NCBI RefSeq assembly: GCF_029436685.1
Contig: NZ_JAROCY010000012.1
Span: forward strand, 1 to 64,000
Source of the DNA: Novosphingobium cyanobacteriorum
Lineage (GTDB): Bacteria; Pseudomonadota; Alphaproteobacteria; Sphingomonadales; Sphingomonadaceae
Reading direction: 5' to 3'
Length of the DNA: 64,000 bases
Shown here: positions 19,521-29,235 of the stretch, in pieces
Position numbering within the stretch: the first letter of the stretch is position 1
Layout of the letters: the number at the start of each line of letters is the position of its first letter
Program-made: the position numbers and the translations under genes
The notes under the pieces: model-generated
What the model saw: only the letters and a program-made list of their open reading frames with translations
What the model was told of the DNA's origin: nothing
Databases searched by the model: none

Positions 19521-21608
19521 ATGCGCGTGGGCGTTGCTCAAGTTCCGGGAATTGCAGTGTTTCGCACCATAGCGGCAATTGTGACCGCCGCGTTTCTGGC
19601 GCTGCTTTTTTGCATCGCCAGCCCGGCGCAGGCAGCAACCAACCACATCCGCGCCAGCCTGCTGGCGGAAAAGCCCGCCAAGCCGGGCGAAACGGTGATG
19701 CTGGCGCTGCTGATGCAGCCGGACAAGGGCTGGCACGGTTACTGGCAGAACCCCGGCGATGCGGGCCTGCCGCCCGAGTTGGAATGGACCCTGCCCGCGG
19801 GGGCGAAGGTTGGCCCGATGCAGTTCCCGGTGCCGCAGACGCTGCTGGTCGCCGGACTGATGAACCATGTCTATGAACATGAATTTGCCGTCCTGATCCC
19901 GTTCACCCTGCCCGCCGACGCGACGCCCGGCACGACCCTGCCGCTGAGCGCCAAGGCATCGTGGCTGGCCTGCACCGACGCGGTCTGCGTGCCCGAAGAT
20001 GCCGTGCTGGCCGGCACGGTAACCGTGGGTGATGGACCAGCCGATGCGCGCTTTGCCGGATGGCGCGCGGCGTTGCCCGCACCGCTGGACCGGACGGGCA
20101 CTTTCACGGCGACCAAGGAAGGCTGGCGGCTGGCAATCCCCTTCCCCGCCGGGGCCAAGGTGGACAAGCCGCACTTCTTCGTCTCCGCCGAGGGCATTGT
20201 GGACTATGCCGCGCCGCAGGTTTTCCGGCGCAGGGACGACCTGCTGATCGTGGACCTGCCGCGCAGCAAGTCGGCTTCGGCCGAGCAGGCGACGACACTG
20301 GCTGGCGTGCTGGCGCTGGGCGGCGATGCCGGGGGCATATCGCTGGTGGCCAAGGCCGGGCCGGTGCCGGACGAAGGCACGCCGATCGAAGGCAGTGCCG
20401 CCCCTGCAGGCACGTTTACCTTTGCCGCGCTGTGGTTGGCGATACTGGGCGCGCTGGCCGGGGGGCTGGTTCTGAACGTGATGCCCTGCGTGTTCCCGAT
20501 CCTGAGCCTGAAGGCGCTGGCGCTGGCGCGCGGCAATGCCGAAAAGGCGCATCACGAGGCGCTGGCCTATACTGCCGGGGTGGTGCTGGCGTGCCTGGGC
20601 CTTGGCGCAGCGATGCTGGGCTTGCGGGCCGCAGGCGAACAGGTCGGCTGGGCCTTCCAGTTGCAGGACCCCAGCGTGGTGGCGGTGCTGCTGCTGCTGG
20701 CGGTGGCGATCACCGCGAACTTTGCCGGGCTTTTTGAACTGCCGGGCCTGTCGCTGGAGCGCGGGGCGGGTTCGATGGGTGCGTTCGGCACCGGGCTGCT
20801 CGCCGCCTTCGTGGCAACGCCCTGCACCGGGCCATTCATGGCGGCGGCGATGGGGGCGGCGCTGGTGCTGCCCGCATGGGCCGCGCTGGCGGTGTTCGCC
20901 GCGCTGGGCGTGGGGCTGGCGCTGCCGTTCCTGCTTCTGGGCTTCATCCCGCCACTGCGCCGCCTGCTGCCCAGGCCGGGTGCGTGGATGAACACGTTCC
21001 GGCGGGTGATGGCGGTACCGATGGCGCTGACCGTGCTGGCGCTTGGCTGGCTGGCGTGGCGGCTTGGCGGCGCAAGCTATGCCCTGTTCGCACTGGCGCT
21101 GGCGATCGCGCTGGTGGCGGTGCTGGCGATTGCCGGGCGCATGCAGAAACAAGGCAAGCCGGTAGCGCGCTGGGCCGCCCCTGCCGGCGTGGCGCTGGCC
21201 GCGCTGGCGCTGGTGGTGACACCGCGCCTTGCGGCTGAAAGGGCGCGGGGTGAGGAAAGCCTGATCGGCGCGAAGCCCTTCTCTGCCGCCGCGCTGGCGC
21301 AGGCCAGGGCAACGGGCAAGCCGGTGTTCCTCTATTTCACCGCGGACTGGTGCCTTTCGTGCAAGGTGAACGAGGGCGTGGCGATCGAAACCGATGCGAC
21401 GCATGACGCCTTTGCCAAGGCGGGGGTGCAGGTGCTGATGGGGGACTGGACGCGACGCGACCCGGCGATCACCGCGTTCCTGGAAACGCAGGGCGCGGCG
21501 GGCGTGCCGCTTTATCTTTGGTATCCGGCAGGCGCGGCTGCACCGCAGAAGCTGCCACAGGTGCTGGGGCCAGAGACGTTGGCGGGGTTGGCTTCGACCA
21601 AGTCCTGA
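19521..21608 (+). CDS. DsbD/ScsB-family thiol:disulfide reductase
   Basis: 695 aa. Order of parts: signal peptide (cleaved near AQAATN), periplasmic DsbD-alpha-like region with paired cysteines in SWLACTDAVCVPED, an eight-helix membrane domain containing NVMPCVFPILSLKALALARG and ATPCTGPFMAAAMG, and a C-terminal thioredoxin-like domain with TADWCLSCK (Cys611/Cys614). Such proteins carry electrons from cytoplasmic thioredoxin to periplasmic partners. The large N-terminal domain resembles ScsB more than classic DsbD. Partner (ScsC-, DsbC- or CcmG-like) is not in the window. Confidence 0.9.
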   Translation: MRVGVAQVPGIAVFRTIAAIVTAAFLALLFCIASPAQAATNHIRASLLAEKPAKPGETVMLALLMQPDKGWHGYWQNPGDAGLPPELEWTLPAGAKVGPMQFPVPQTLLVAGLMNHVYEHEFAVLIPFTLPADATPGTTLPLSAKASWLACTDAVCVPEDAVLAGTVTVGDGPADARFAGWRAALPAPLDRTGTFTATKEGWRLAIPFPAGAKVDKPHFFVSAEGIVDYAAPQVFRRRDDLLIVDLPRSKSASAEQATTLAGVLALGGDAGGISLVAKAGPVPDEGTPIEGSAAPAGTFTFAALWLAILGALAGGLVLNVMPCVFPILSLKALALARGNAEKAHHEALAYTAGVVLACLGLGAAMLGLRAAGEQVGWAFQLQDPSVVAVLLLLAVAITANFAGLFELPGLSLERGAGSMGAFGTGLLAAFVATPCTGPFMAAAMGAALVLPAWAALAVFAALGVGLALPFLLLGFIPPLRRLLPRPGAWMNTFRRVMAVPMALTVLALGWLAWRLGGASYALFALALAIALVAVLAIAGRMQKQGKPVARWAAPAGVALAALALVVTPRLAAERARGEESLIGAKPFSAAALAQARATGKPVFLYFTADWCLSCKVNEGVAIETDATHDAFAKAGVQVLMGDWTRRDPAITAFLETQGAAGVPLYLWYPAGAAAPQKLPQVLGPETLAGLASTKS

Positions 21609-21657
21609 CCGGCAGCTGGATCAGGGCGATCCAACCTCGCGGAGCTGGAAGCCTTGC

Positions 21658-22431
21658 TTACAGACTCTGCCCGTCGTCCACCGAGATGAAGGTGCCGGTC
21701 ACCTGGCGCGAGGCATCACTGGCGAAGAACAGCATCATGTCGTCCAGCGCCTCGATCTCGGTCAGGCGCTTGCGCGGCCAGCCCGCGATCTGCGCCTTGC
21801 CGCCATCGGTATCGAACCATTCGCCGTCGATTTCCGTGCGGATATAGCCCGGCTGGATCACGTTGACGTTGATGCCCAGCCGTGCCCATTCGCGCGCGAA
21901 CTGGCGGCCAAGGTGCTGCACCGCGAGCTTGGTTGCGGCATAGGCGGAATCGCCCTGCGCGGTCATCTGCGCAGTGATCGATCCGGTGAGGATGATCCGG
22001 CCCTTCTCGCTTTCTTTCGATCCCGCCGCGATCATCCGCCGCGCCCCTTCACGCGCGGTGAGGTAGACCCCGTTGAAGTTCGTATCGACCACGCGGCGCA
22101 TGGCGTCTGCGGGCAATTCAACCGAACGACCGGCCTCCACGATGCCGGCATTGGCGACCACCACGTCGGGCGTGCCAAGTTGCGCCTCTGCCGCATCGAA
22201 CGCCGCGATGATCGAGGCTTCGTCGGTCACGTCAAGCGCCACGGCCAGCGCGCGACCGCCCGAGGCTTCGATCTCTGCAACAAGGCCGGACAGCCGGTCC
22301 ACGCGCCGCGCGCCGATGACCACCGCCGCCCCGGCCGATGCATAAAGCCGGGCGAAATGCGCGCCGAGGCCGGAGGAAGCACCGGTGATGAGCGCGATGC
22401 GGCCGGCGAGCGAATAACGGGGCGTTTCCAT
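21658..22431 (-). CDS. SDR-family oxidoreductase
   Basis: 257 aa, classical short-chain dehydrogenase/reductase. NAD(P)-binding motif TGASSGLGAHFARLYA, NAG in VVANAGIV, catalytic Ser in ILTGSITAQ and YAATK (Tyr and Lys of the triad). The basic residues after the second strand (GARRVDRL) hint at NADP preference. Acts on an unknown alcohol or ketone. Stands alone, converging with the DsbD-like gene and 62 bp downstream of parC on the same strand. Confidence 0.92.
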   Translation of the reverse strand: METPRYSLAGRIALITGASSGLGAHFARLYASAGAAVVIGARRVDRLSGLVAEIEASGGRALAVALDVTDEASIIAAFDAAEAQLGTPDVVVANAGIVEAGRSVELPADAMRRVVDTNFNGVYLTAREGARRMIAAGSKESEKGRIILTGSITAQMTAQGDSAYAATKLAVQHLGRQFAREWARLGINVNVIQPGYIRTEIDGEWFDTDGGKAQIAGWPRKRLTEIEALDDMMLFFASDASRQVTGTFISVDDGQSL

Positions 22432-22493
22432 TGACCTCTCCTGCTTTGGGCCGGGCTCAACCGGTCAGACCACTGGCGCAACAGGCCATTTGA

Positions 22494-24779
22494 TCAGAAC
22501 CTGTTGTCCCGGGGGAAACCCGTGGGTGGCAGGCGGCCTGCCGCGCCACGTGCAACCTTCCACAGCATCAGATCCTTTTCGGTGCGCGTGCGCCCAGTCT
22601 CCCCGCCCATGGCCCACGACAGGCCGTCTTCAAGCTTGAGCGTGATCGCATCGGACATGCCGCCGTCCTTGTAGCGCTGCAGGGTCACGCCCTGTCCCTT
22701 GGCGAGGACCGGCACTTCGTTGAGCGCGAAGATCACCAGCTTGCGGTTGTCGCCCACCACGGCAACGTGATCGTGCTCCGGCGCAATCTCGCGCACCACC
22801 TGCAGCTTCACGCCCGGCTTGGTGGAGACGACACCACGGCCCTTGCGGGTTTCGGCCAGCAGCTCGTCCATCTCAGCCGCAAAGCCGCGCCCGGTGTTGG
22901 CGGCGAGCAGCAACTGGCCCTTGGGCTTGTGCGTCACCACGGCGACAACCTGCGCATCGGGATCGATATCCACCATCGTGCGGATCGGTTCGCCAAAGCC
23001 GCGTGCGCCGGGCAGCTTGTCTGCCCCCAAGGTGTAGAACCGCCCGTTGTCGAGCGCGAACAGCAGCTTGTCGGTGGTCTGCGCGTGGAGCGCGAAGGCG
23101 GGGCCATCGCCTTCCTTGAACTTGAAATCGGAATCGAGCGGCAGGTGCCCCTTGGCCGCGCGGATCCAGCCGCGCTGCGACAGGATCACCGTGACCGGCT
23201 CCTTCTCGATCATCGCGTCCATGTTGAATTCACGCGTGGGCGCGGCTTCGGCCACGGTGGTGCGGCGGCGGCCGAGCAAGGTGTCCGGCCCGTATTCCTT
23301 GCGCAGCGTGGCAAGATCGCGCTTCAGCCTGGTGCGCTGCCGAGCCGGGCTGTCGAGCAGCTTTTCCAGCTCGTCCTTTTCGGCCAGCAGCTCGTCACGC
23401 TCCTTGCGCAGCTCCATTTCCTCAAGCTTGCGCAAGCTGCGCAGGCGCATGTTGAGGATCGCCTCTGCCTGCCGGTCGGTAAGGCCGAACTCGGCCATCA
23501 TCAACGGCTTGGGCTCGTCCTCGGTGCGGATGATCTCGATGATCCGATCCAGGTTGAGGTAGGCGATGATATAGCCATCGAGCAGTTCGAGCCGCGCGGC
23601 GATCTTGTCCAGCCGGTGGCGGGCGCGGCGCAGCATGATGTCGATCTGCGCGATCACCCATTCCTGCAGCAGCAGCTTCAGCCCCAGCACGCCCGGCGTG
23701 CGATGCGCATCGAGCACGTTGAGGTTGAGCCCGAAGCGCGTTTCCAGGTCGGTCAGCCGATAGAGCGATTCCTTGAGCAGGTCGGGATCGACATTGCGGC
23801 TCTTGGGCACGAGCACGATGCGGATCTGTTCGTCGGATTCATCGCGCACGTCCTCAAGGATCGGCAGCTTCTTGTCCGCGATCAGGGCGGCGATCTGTTC
23901 GATCAGCTTGCCCTTGGGCACCATGTAGGGGATTTCGGAGACGACCAGCTGCCACTGGCCGCTGCCCAGCTTTTCGATGCCGCTGTCTTCCCACGCTCCG
24001 TCTTCGCCGCGCCCGGTGGAGAAGCGCCCGCGCACGCGGATGGCGCCCTTGCCGCTTTCATAGGCGGCGCTGATCGTGGCCGGGCTATCGACCACCACGC
24101 CGCCGGTGGGGAAGTCAGGCCCATGGAACACTTCCATCAGCTGCGCGTGCTCGACCGCGGGATTGTCGATCAGCAGCAGCGTGGCGTCCACGATCTCGGT
24201 CACATTGTGGCTGGGGATGTTGGTGGCCATGCCCACGGCAATCCCGCTGGAACCGTTGGCGAGCAGGTTGGGGAAAAGGCCGGGGAAGATCTCGGGCTCT
24301 TCCTCCTCACCATTGTAGGTGGGGTGGAAATCGACCGTGCCTTCTTCCAGCCCGGCCATCAGGCGGATCGCCGTCCTGGTCAGGCGCGCTTCGGTGTAGC
24401 GGTAGGCGGCAGCGTTATCGCCGTCGATGTTGCCGAAATTGCCCTGCCCCTCCACCAGCGGATAGCGCAGCGCGAAATCCTGCGCGAGGCGGACCATCGC
24501 GTCATAGACCGAAGAATCGCCATGCGGGTGGTATTTGCCGATCACGTCACCCACCACGCGGGCTGACTTCTTGAACGCGCCCGTGGGATCGAGCTTGAGC
24601 TGGCGCATCGCCCAGAGCAGGCGGCGGTGGACCGGCTTCAGCCCGTCGCGCAGATCGGGCAGCGAACGCGCGGTGATCGTGCTGAGCGCATAGACCAGAT
24701 AGCGCTCAGACAGCGCGGAATCGAACGGGGCATCGACAATTGCGTCGAACGGATCGGGTTCTGTCGTGTCAGTCGCCAT
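22494..24779 (-). CDS. parC: DNA topoisomerase IV subunit A
   Basis: 761 aa. Breakage-reunion subunit of topoisomerase IV, decatenating daughter chromosomes with ParE. Quinolone-resistance region reads [12 protein letters not shown] (Ser89/Ser90 present). The active-site pair Arg127-Tyr128 lies in [11 protein letters not shown]-terminal beta-propeller repeats are represented by [13 protein letters not shown] and [10 protein letters not shown] call ParC rather than GyrA because of length and the divergent C-terminal repeats (no clear GyrA box). Followed 62 bp later by the SDR gene. Confidence 0.93.
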   Translation of the reverse strand: MATDTTEPDPFDAIVDAPFDSALSERYLVYALSTITARSLPDLRDGLKPVHRRLLWAMRQLKLDPTGAFKKSARVVGDVIGKYHPHGDSSVYDAMVRLAQDFALRYPLVEGQGNFGNIDGDNAAAYRYTEARLTRTAIRLMAGLEEGTVDFHPTYNGEEEEPEIFPGLFPNLLANGSSGIAVGMATNIPSHNVTEIVDATLLLIDNPAVEHAQLMEVFHGPDFPTGGVVVDSPATISAAYESGKGAIRVRGRFSTGRGEDGAWEDSGIEKLGSGQWQLVVSEIPYMVPKGKLIEQIAALIADKKLPILEDVRDESDEQIRIVLVPKSRNVDPDLLKESLYRLTDLETRFGLNLNVLDAHRTPGVLGLKLLLQEWVIAQIDIMLRRARHRLDKIAARLELLDGYIIAYLNLDRIIEIIRTEDEPKPLMMAEFGLTDRQAEAILNMRLRSLRKLEEMELRKERDELLAEKDELEKLLDSPARQRTRLKRDLATLRKEYGPDTLLGRRRTTVAEAAPTREFNMDAMIEKEPVTVILSQRGWIRAAKGHLPLDSDFKFKEGDGPAFALHAQTTDKLLFALDNGRFYTLGADKLPGARGFGEPIRTMVDIDPDAQVVAVVTHKPKGQLLLAANTGRGFAAEMDELLAETRKGRGVVSTKPGVKLQVVREIAPEHDHVAVVGDNRKLVIFALNEVPVLAKGQGVTLQRYKDGGMSDAITLKLEDGLSWAMGGETGRTRTEKDLMLWKVARGAAGRLPPTGFPRDNRF

Positions 24780-24884
24780 GGCTGGAACGTCCTAGCAACA
24801 CGATGGCCTGTGGGGAACATGCGGAACTGCACCATCCACCACTCATTATGCCCGGGACCGAACCCTTTTGATCCGGAGTTTCCC

Positions 24885-25472
24885 ATGGCCAAGCGCGTCC
24901 TCATCCTTGCTACCGACGGATTCGAGCAATCCGAACTGATCGAACCGAAGAAGGCGCTCGAAGCCGCCGGGATAGAAACCGTTGTCGCCAGCCCCAAGGC
25001 GGGCACGATCAAGGGGTGGAACCACGGCGAGTGGGGCGAACAGGTGAAGGTGGACGCCGCGCTCGACGATGTTTTCGCCAAGGACTTTGACGCGCTGCTG
25101 CTGCCCGGCGGGCAGATGAACCCCGATGCGCTGCGCATGGAAGAACGCGCGGTGGAACTGGTCGAGGAGTTCGACGAGGCGGGCAAGCCGATCGCCGCGA
25201 TCTGCCACGGGCCGTGGCTGCTGGTGGAGGCCGACGTGATCGACGGCCGCACCGTGACCGGCTGGCCGTCGATCCGCACCGACCTGGAGAATGCCGGGGC
25301 CGACGTGGTGGACGAGGAAGTGGTGGTGGACGAGAACCTCATCACCAGCCGCAAGCCCGAAGACATCCCGGCCTTTTCCCAGGCGCTGATCGACGCGCTG
25401 GAAGAGCTTGAGGAAGAAGAGGACGAAGAGGAAGAGGACGAGGAAGGCGACGACGAAGTCGAAGAGCTCTAA
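24885..25472 (+). CDS. DJ-1/PfpI-family protein with acidic C-terminal tail
   Basis: 195 aa. PfpI/YhbO-type class I glutamine amidotransferase-like fold: RVLILATDGFEQSELIEPKK, LLLPGGQMNPDALR and the nucleophile-elbow Cys107 in AICHGPWLL; SRKPEDIPAF closes the domain. The last 23 residues are extreme: 19 are Asp or Glu. Related proteins have chaperone, protease or glyoxalase/deglycase activities; which applies here is unknown. ATG 24885 follows GGAG. Divergent from parC. The 3' end overlaps the convergent iron alcohol dehydrogenase by 4 bp. Confidence 0.9.
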   Translation: MAKRVLILATDGFEQSELIEPKKALEAAGIETVVASPKAGTIKGWNHGEWGEQVKVDAALDDVFAKDFDALLLPGGQMNPDALRMEERAVELVEEFDEAGKPIAAICHGPWLLVEADVIDGRTVTGWPSIRTDLENAGADVVDEEVVVDENLITSRKPEDIPAFSQALIDALEELEEEEDEEEEDEEGDDEVEEL

Positions 25473-26626
25473 CCGTAGACCTGCTCGTAGAGCGCGACGA
25501 TCTCTTCGGCTTCGGGCACGCGCGGATTGTTTCCGGGCGACCCCGAGGCGATGGCCTGTGCCGCCATCGTCGGCATCAGTTCACGCCAGCGCGCCTCGGC
25601 AATGCCGTGGCTGCGCGGCGTGGGCACCGCGAGATCGGCATTGAGCGCGGCAAGCTCCTCCAGCAGCCTTGCCACAGCGGACTGATCCCCCTCATCCGCC
25701 CCCGCGCACCCCATCGCCCGCGCACAATCGGCGTAGCGTGAGAGCGCCGCCGGGGCCGAAAAGGCGGTGATCGCGGGCAGCAGCATGGCGTTGGAAAGCC
25801 CGTGCGGCACGTGGAAGAAAGCGCCGATCGGCCGGCTCATGCCATGCACCAGCGCCACGCTGGCGTTGGAAAAGGCGATGCCGGCATGATGCGCCCCCAC
25901 CATCATCGCTTCCCGCGCGGCATGGTTTCCGGGATCGGTGCAGGCGGTGCGGATGTTCGGCGCGATCAGCCGCATCGCCGAAAGCGCCATCGCATCACTG
26001 AAGGCATTGGCCTTCCTGCTGACATAGGCCTCAATCGCGTGGGTCAGCGAATCGATGCCGGTATCGGCCGTCAGGCGCGCCGGCTTGGCCAGCGTCAGTT
26101 CGTAATCCACCACAGCAATGGTAGGCAGGAAGGCGAGGCCGGCGCAGAGCATCTTCTCGCTGGTGGCCTCGTCGGTGATGATGGTGAAGCGCGTCGCCTC
26201 GCTGCCGGTGCCCGCCGTGGTCGGCACCGCCACGATCGGCAGGCCGGGCTCATCGGTGACGGCAGGCGCCTTCATCGCCTGCACCGGGCGCGGCGACACC
26301 GCGAGCACGGCAATCGCCTTGGCCGTATCGATCGGACTTCCGCCGCCGAAGCCAATCACGCAGTCGCAGCCCGACGCGGTCAGCTGCGCCACCGCAGCCT
26401 CCACCAGCGCCACGGTCGGGTCCGGCATCGTATCGGCAAACACGGTCGGCACCATGCCCCGCGCGGCAAGAATATCGGTCAGCCGCTCAACCATGCCGCT
26501 GGAAACGAGGAAGCCATCGGTCACCACGAAGGGGCGCGATAGGCCGCACTGCGCCAGCGCATCGGGCAGTTCGTTCAGCGCGCCACCGCCGATTCGGATG
26601 ATGCGCGGCAGGTTGATCGTGGCCAT
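25469..26626 (-). CDS. Iron-containing alcohol dehydrogenase
   Basis: 385 aa, group III (Fe-type) alcohol dehydrogenase. GFGGGSPIDTAKAIA binds the nucleotide; AGTGSEATRF and the metal-site region HGMSRPIGAFFHVPHGLSNA carry the conserved histidines. It probably interconverts an alcohol or hydroxy acid and its carbonyl with NAD(H). The substrate cannot be named. 67 bp downstream of the ferredoxin gene on the same strand, a possible but unproven member of the Fe-S cluster operon. Confidence 0.93.
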   Translation of the reverse strand: MATINLPRIIRIGGGALNELPDALAQCGLSRPFVVTDGFLVSSGMVERLTDILAARGMVPTVFADTMPDPTVALVEAAVAQLTASGCDCVIGFGGGSPIDTAKAIAVLAVSPRPVQAMKAPAVTDEPGLPIVAVPTTAGTGSEATRFTIITDEATSEKMLCAGLAFLPTIAVVDYELTLAKPARLTADTGIDSLTHAIEAYVSRKANAFSDAMALSAMRLIAPNIRTACTDPGNHAAREAMMVGAHHAGIAFSNASVALVHGMSRPIGAFFHVPHGLSNAMLLPAITAFSAPAALSRYADCARAMGCAGADEGDQSAVARLLEELAALNADLAVPTPRSHGIAEARWRELMPTMAAQAIASGSPGNNPRVPEAEEIVALYEQVYG

Positions 26627-26693
26627 GCGTTCTCTCCCGATGTGTGGATGCGCCTATGCTGCGGCGCGGGCAAGGCCGCGCCTGATCACAATG

Positions 26694-27023
26694 TCAGCGC
26701 TGCATGTCGCGCGCTTCTTCGGGGATGCGCACTTCCAGCCCATCGAGATCGGCAGTCAGTTCGATCTGGCACGAAAGGCGGCTGGTTCCGGTGACCCCGG
26801 CGGCGAGATCGAGCATGTCCTCCTCGTCGTCGCTGGCAGGCTTCAACTTGGCGAACCAGTCTGCGCTGACGATCACATGGCAGGTGGAACAGGCCATCTG
26901 CCCTTCGCAGGTGCCCTCAAGCGGCATGCCCGCGTTCTGGCCCACTTCCAGCAGGCGGTCGCCCGATTCAGCCTGCGCCGAAACCTTCTCTCCCTTGGCC
27001 GTGATGAAGGTAACGCGAACCAT
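26694..27023 (-). CDS. 2Fe-2S ferredoxin (adrenodoxin/ISC type)
   Basis: 109 aa. Cysteines 39, 45, 48 and 85 form the C-x5-C-x2-C...C cluster site in GTCEGQMACSTCHVIV and RLSCQIEL. The acidic patch SDDEEDMLD is typical of adrenodoxin-like ferredoxins that work in Fe-S assembly or with P450s. It starts 3 bp after the stop of the second cysteine desulfurase, so a role as electron donor for Fe-S cluster assembly is likely. Confidence 0.93.
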   Translation of the reverse strand: MVRVTFITAKGEKVSAQAESGDRLLEVGQNAGMPLEGTCEGQMACSTCHVIVSADWFAKLKPASDDEEDMLDLAAGVTGTSRLSCQIELTADLDGLEVRIPEEARDMQR

Positions 27024-27026
27024 CGG

Positions 27027-28106
27027 TCAGACTCCCTGCGCCCGTGCCGCGGCGTTGATCGCCGCTGCCGCCGCCTCCAGTTCCTCTTCCCCCGTATAGC
27101 GCCCGAAGCCGATCCGGATCGCGGTTCTCGCATCCCTGTCCGAAAGTCCGATGGCGCGCAAGACATGGCTTGGCCTGCCAGACCCGCTGGCGCAGGCGGA
27201 ACCGGCAGAAAAGGCAAGAGTGCGGCATTCCGACATCACCCGCGCCACATCCAACCCTTCGCGTCGGATGTTCAGGTTGCCGCGCCAGCGCCGCTCGTCG
27301 CTGCCGTTGATCGTCCAGCCTTCAAACAGCGTGCGCGCCCTGCTCCACAGCTTTTCCACATGGCTCCGGTCCTGTTCCCACCGGCTTGTGCACAGGGCCG
27401 CCGCCGCGCCGAACCCCGCGCACAGCGCCGGGCTGAGCGTGCCGGAGCGCAAGCCCCCTTCCTGCCCGCCCCCGTGGATCAGCGGCTGCAGTTCCAGCCC
27501 ATCGCGCACCCACAGCGCGCCGATACCCTTCGGGCCGTAGAGCTTGTGCGCGGAGATCGCGATCATATCCGCGTTGGCGGGTGCAGCGATCTTGCCTGCG
27601 CCCTGCACCGCATCGCACAGGAACAGCGCGCCCGCCCGATGCGCGGCTTCGGCCAGGGCCTCGACCGGCTGCACCGTGCCGATCTCGTTGTTCACCTGCA
27701 TCACCGCGACGAGGCCGATGCCCTGCGGCAACGCCAACGCCGGATCGACCAGCCCCGCGGCATCGACCGGCAGAATGGTGCAATCGGGATCGACGAACCG
27801 CGCCGTGTCCAGCACCGCCGCATGTTCGATGGCAGAGACGGCGAGCCGCCTTGCGCCCGAGCCGATGATCGCGAGGTTGATCGCCTCGGTCGCGCCTGAT
27901 GTGACGATCACGCGCCCGCCCGGCGGCAGCAACGCCGCCACCTGCTGCCGCGCCACCTCGACTGCCGCCGCCGCCCCGCGCCCCGGACGATGCGGGCTGT
28001 GAGGATTGGCGAAGCCCGCCGCCTCGGGGCCGGACAGCCACGGCAGCATGGCTTCGCGCGCTTCGGGCGCGAGTGGCGTGGTCGCCTGGTAATCAAGGTA
28101 GATCAT
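27027..28106 (-). CDS. Cysteine desulfurase (second of tandem pair)
   Basis: 359 aa, NifS/IscS-like PLP enzyme that takes sulfur from cysteine. IYLDYQATTPLAPEAREAM at the N-terminus, PLP lysine 188 in ISAHKLYGPKGIG, and the sulfur-accepting Cys305 in AGSACASGSGRPSHVLRAIG. ATG 28106 overlaps the stop of the upstream paralogue (ATGA) and has GGGAG eight bases before it. Both tandem copies keep Lys and Cys, so both look active. Feeds directly into the ferredoxin gene. Confidence 0.9.
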   Translation of the reverse strand: MIYLDYQATTPLAPEAREAMLPWLSGPEAAGFANPHSPHRPGRGAAAAVEVARQQVAALLPPGGRVIVTSGATEAINLAIIGSGARRLAVSAIEHAAVLDTARFVDPDCTILPVDAAGLVDPALALPQGIGLVAVMQVNNEIGTVQPVEALAEAAHRAGALFLCDAVQGAGKIAAPANADMIAISAHKLYGPKGIGALWVRDGLELQPLIHGGGQEGGLRSGTLSPALCAGFGAAAALCTSRWEQDRSHVEKLWSRARTLFEGWTINGSDERRWRGNLNIRREGLDVARVMSECRTLAFSAGSACASGSGRPSHVLRAIGLSDRDARTAIRIGFGRYTGEEELEAAAAAINAAARAQGV

Positions 28107-29116
28107 CCGGCAATCTCCCGCCATGCGGCGAGGAAGGCATCGATCTCCGCCTCGGTTGTTTCGCGCCCTATGGACACGCGGATCACTTCGCCCGCGCCCT
28201 CCACCGCCATCGCCGTCAGCACATGGCTGGCCTTGAGCGAGCCGGACGAGCAGGCACTGCCCGCCGAGACGGCAAAGCCCAGCCCGTCAAAGCGAATCAA
28301 CTGCGCATTGGCCGATTTCCCCGGCATCCGGTACGCGCCGATTGTCGGCAACCGTGTCGCATTCCGGGCAATCACAGAACCGCCCGCCACCTCGATGCAG
28401 GCATCCAGTTTCTGCCGCAGCCTGTCGGCTTCCTCCAACCACGCATGGCCAGCCTCCAGCGCCGTCGCCATCGCCAGCGCACCGGGCAGGTTCTCGGTGC
28501 CGGGGCGATAGCCTCGTTCCTGACCGCCCGTCGGCCTCAGCATGGCCCAATCGCGCACCAGCAGCGCGCCGATCCCGATGGGGCCGCCAAACTTGTGCGC
28601 GGAAATCGCAATCAGGTCGGCATCCGGAAGTGCCAGCTTTCCGGCGCCCTGCGCACAATCGGCCAGCAGCCAGCCACCTGCCGCGCGCACATCGGCGGCC
28701 AGCTGATCAAGCGGCTGGATAACCCCGGTTTCATTGTTCACCTGCTGTACCGCGATCAGGCCGGACGCGGGTGCCGGCACAACGCGGCCCAGTGTGTCCA
28801 CAGGCCAACGCGGCGCTTCAGCCGAAAGGCGCAAGATCGCTTCGTGCTCAACCACGGACACGGCCTGCAAAGGCTTTGCGCTGCGCCCGACCGCCAGAGC
28901 CAGCGCCTCGCTCGCCCCGCTGGTGAACACCACCTCACCCTGCCACCCCAGCACCGCCTTCACCCGCGCGCGGGCGTCCTCCAGCGCCGCTCGCGCGGCC
29001 CTTCCGGCCTTGTGCGGGCTGGACGGGTTGGCCCAGATGCGCAAGCCCTCCTCCATCGCGGCCAGCGCCTGTGGCAGGATCGGAGTGGTCGCGGCGTGGT
29101 CAAGATAGATCGGCAA
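28103..29116 (-). CDS. Cysteine desulfurase (first of tandem pair)
   Basis: 337 aa from a TTG start at 29116 (LPIYLDHAATTPILPQ); the frame is open to an ATG at 29224, but that would add 36 unlike residues and run into the promoter of the divergent hydrolase. PLP lysine about 175 in ISAHKFGGPIGIG and catalytic Cys about 289 in AGSACSSGSLKASHVL. Related to, but clearly different from, its downstream neighbour. No sufBCD or iscU genes are in the window. Confidence 0.87.
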   Translation of the reverse strand: MPIYLDHAATTPILPQALAAMEEGLRIWANPSSPHKAGRAARAALEDARARVKAVLGWQGEVVFTSGASEALALAVGRSAKPLQAVSVVEHEAILRLSAEAPRWPVDTLGRVVPAPASGLIAVQQVNNETGVIQPLDQLAADVRAAGGWLLADCAQGAGKLALPDADLIAISAHKFGGPIGIGALLVRDWAMLRPTGGQERGYRPGTENLPGALAMATALEAGHAWLEEADRLRQKLDACIEVAGGSVIARNATRLPTIGAYRMPGKSANAQLIRFDGLGFAVSAGSACSSGSLKASHVLTAMAVEGAGEVIRVSIGRETTEAEIDAFLAAWREIAG

Positions 29117-29136
29117 AGGGCAAACGTCCGGAAAAG

Positions 29137-29164
29137 TTGCTTTTGAAGGCTTCGTTTCTATATA
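29137..29164 (+). promoter_or_regulatory. Putative sigma70-type promoter for the 29.2-kb hydrolase
   Basis: TTGCTT (29137-29142) and TATATA (29159-29164) are spaced by 16 bp in an AT-richer patch between divergent genes. Transcription would start near 29171, leaving a leader of about 65 nt before ATG 29236. Pattern match only. Confidence 0.4.
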
Positions 29165-29235
29165 GCGCCAGTTCCATTTCCCAAGCCCCGGCTGTTTCGC
29201 CAGCGGCTTTTGCGCAAGGTTCATCAGGACACCCG

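Noticed and set aside
29119..29224. 36-residue extension of the first cysteine desulfurase from ATG 29224
   Set aside because: Unlike the family N-terminus and overlies a good divergent promoter; TTG 29116 places the start directly at the conserved IYLDHAATTP motif.
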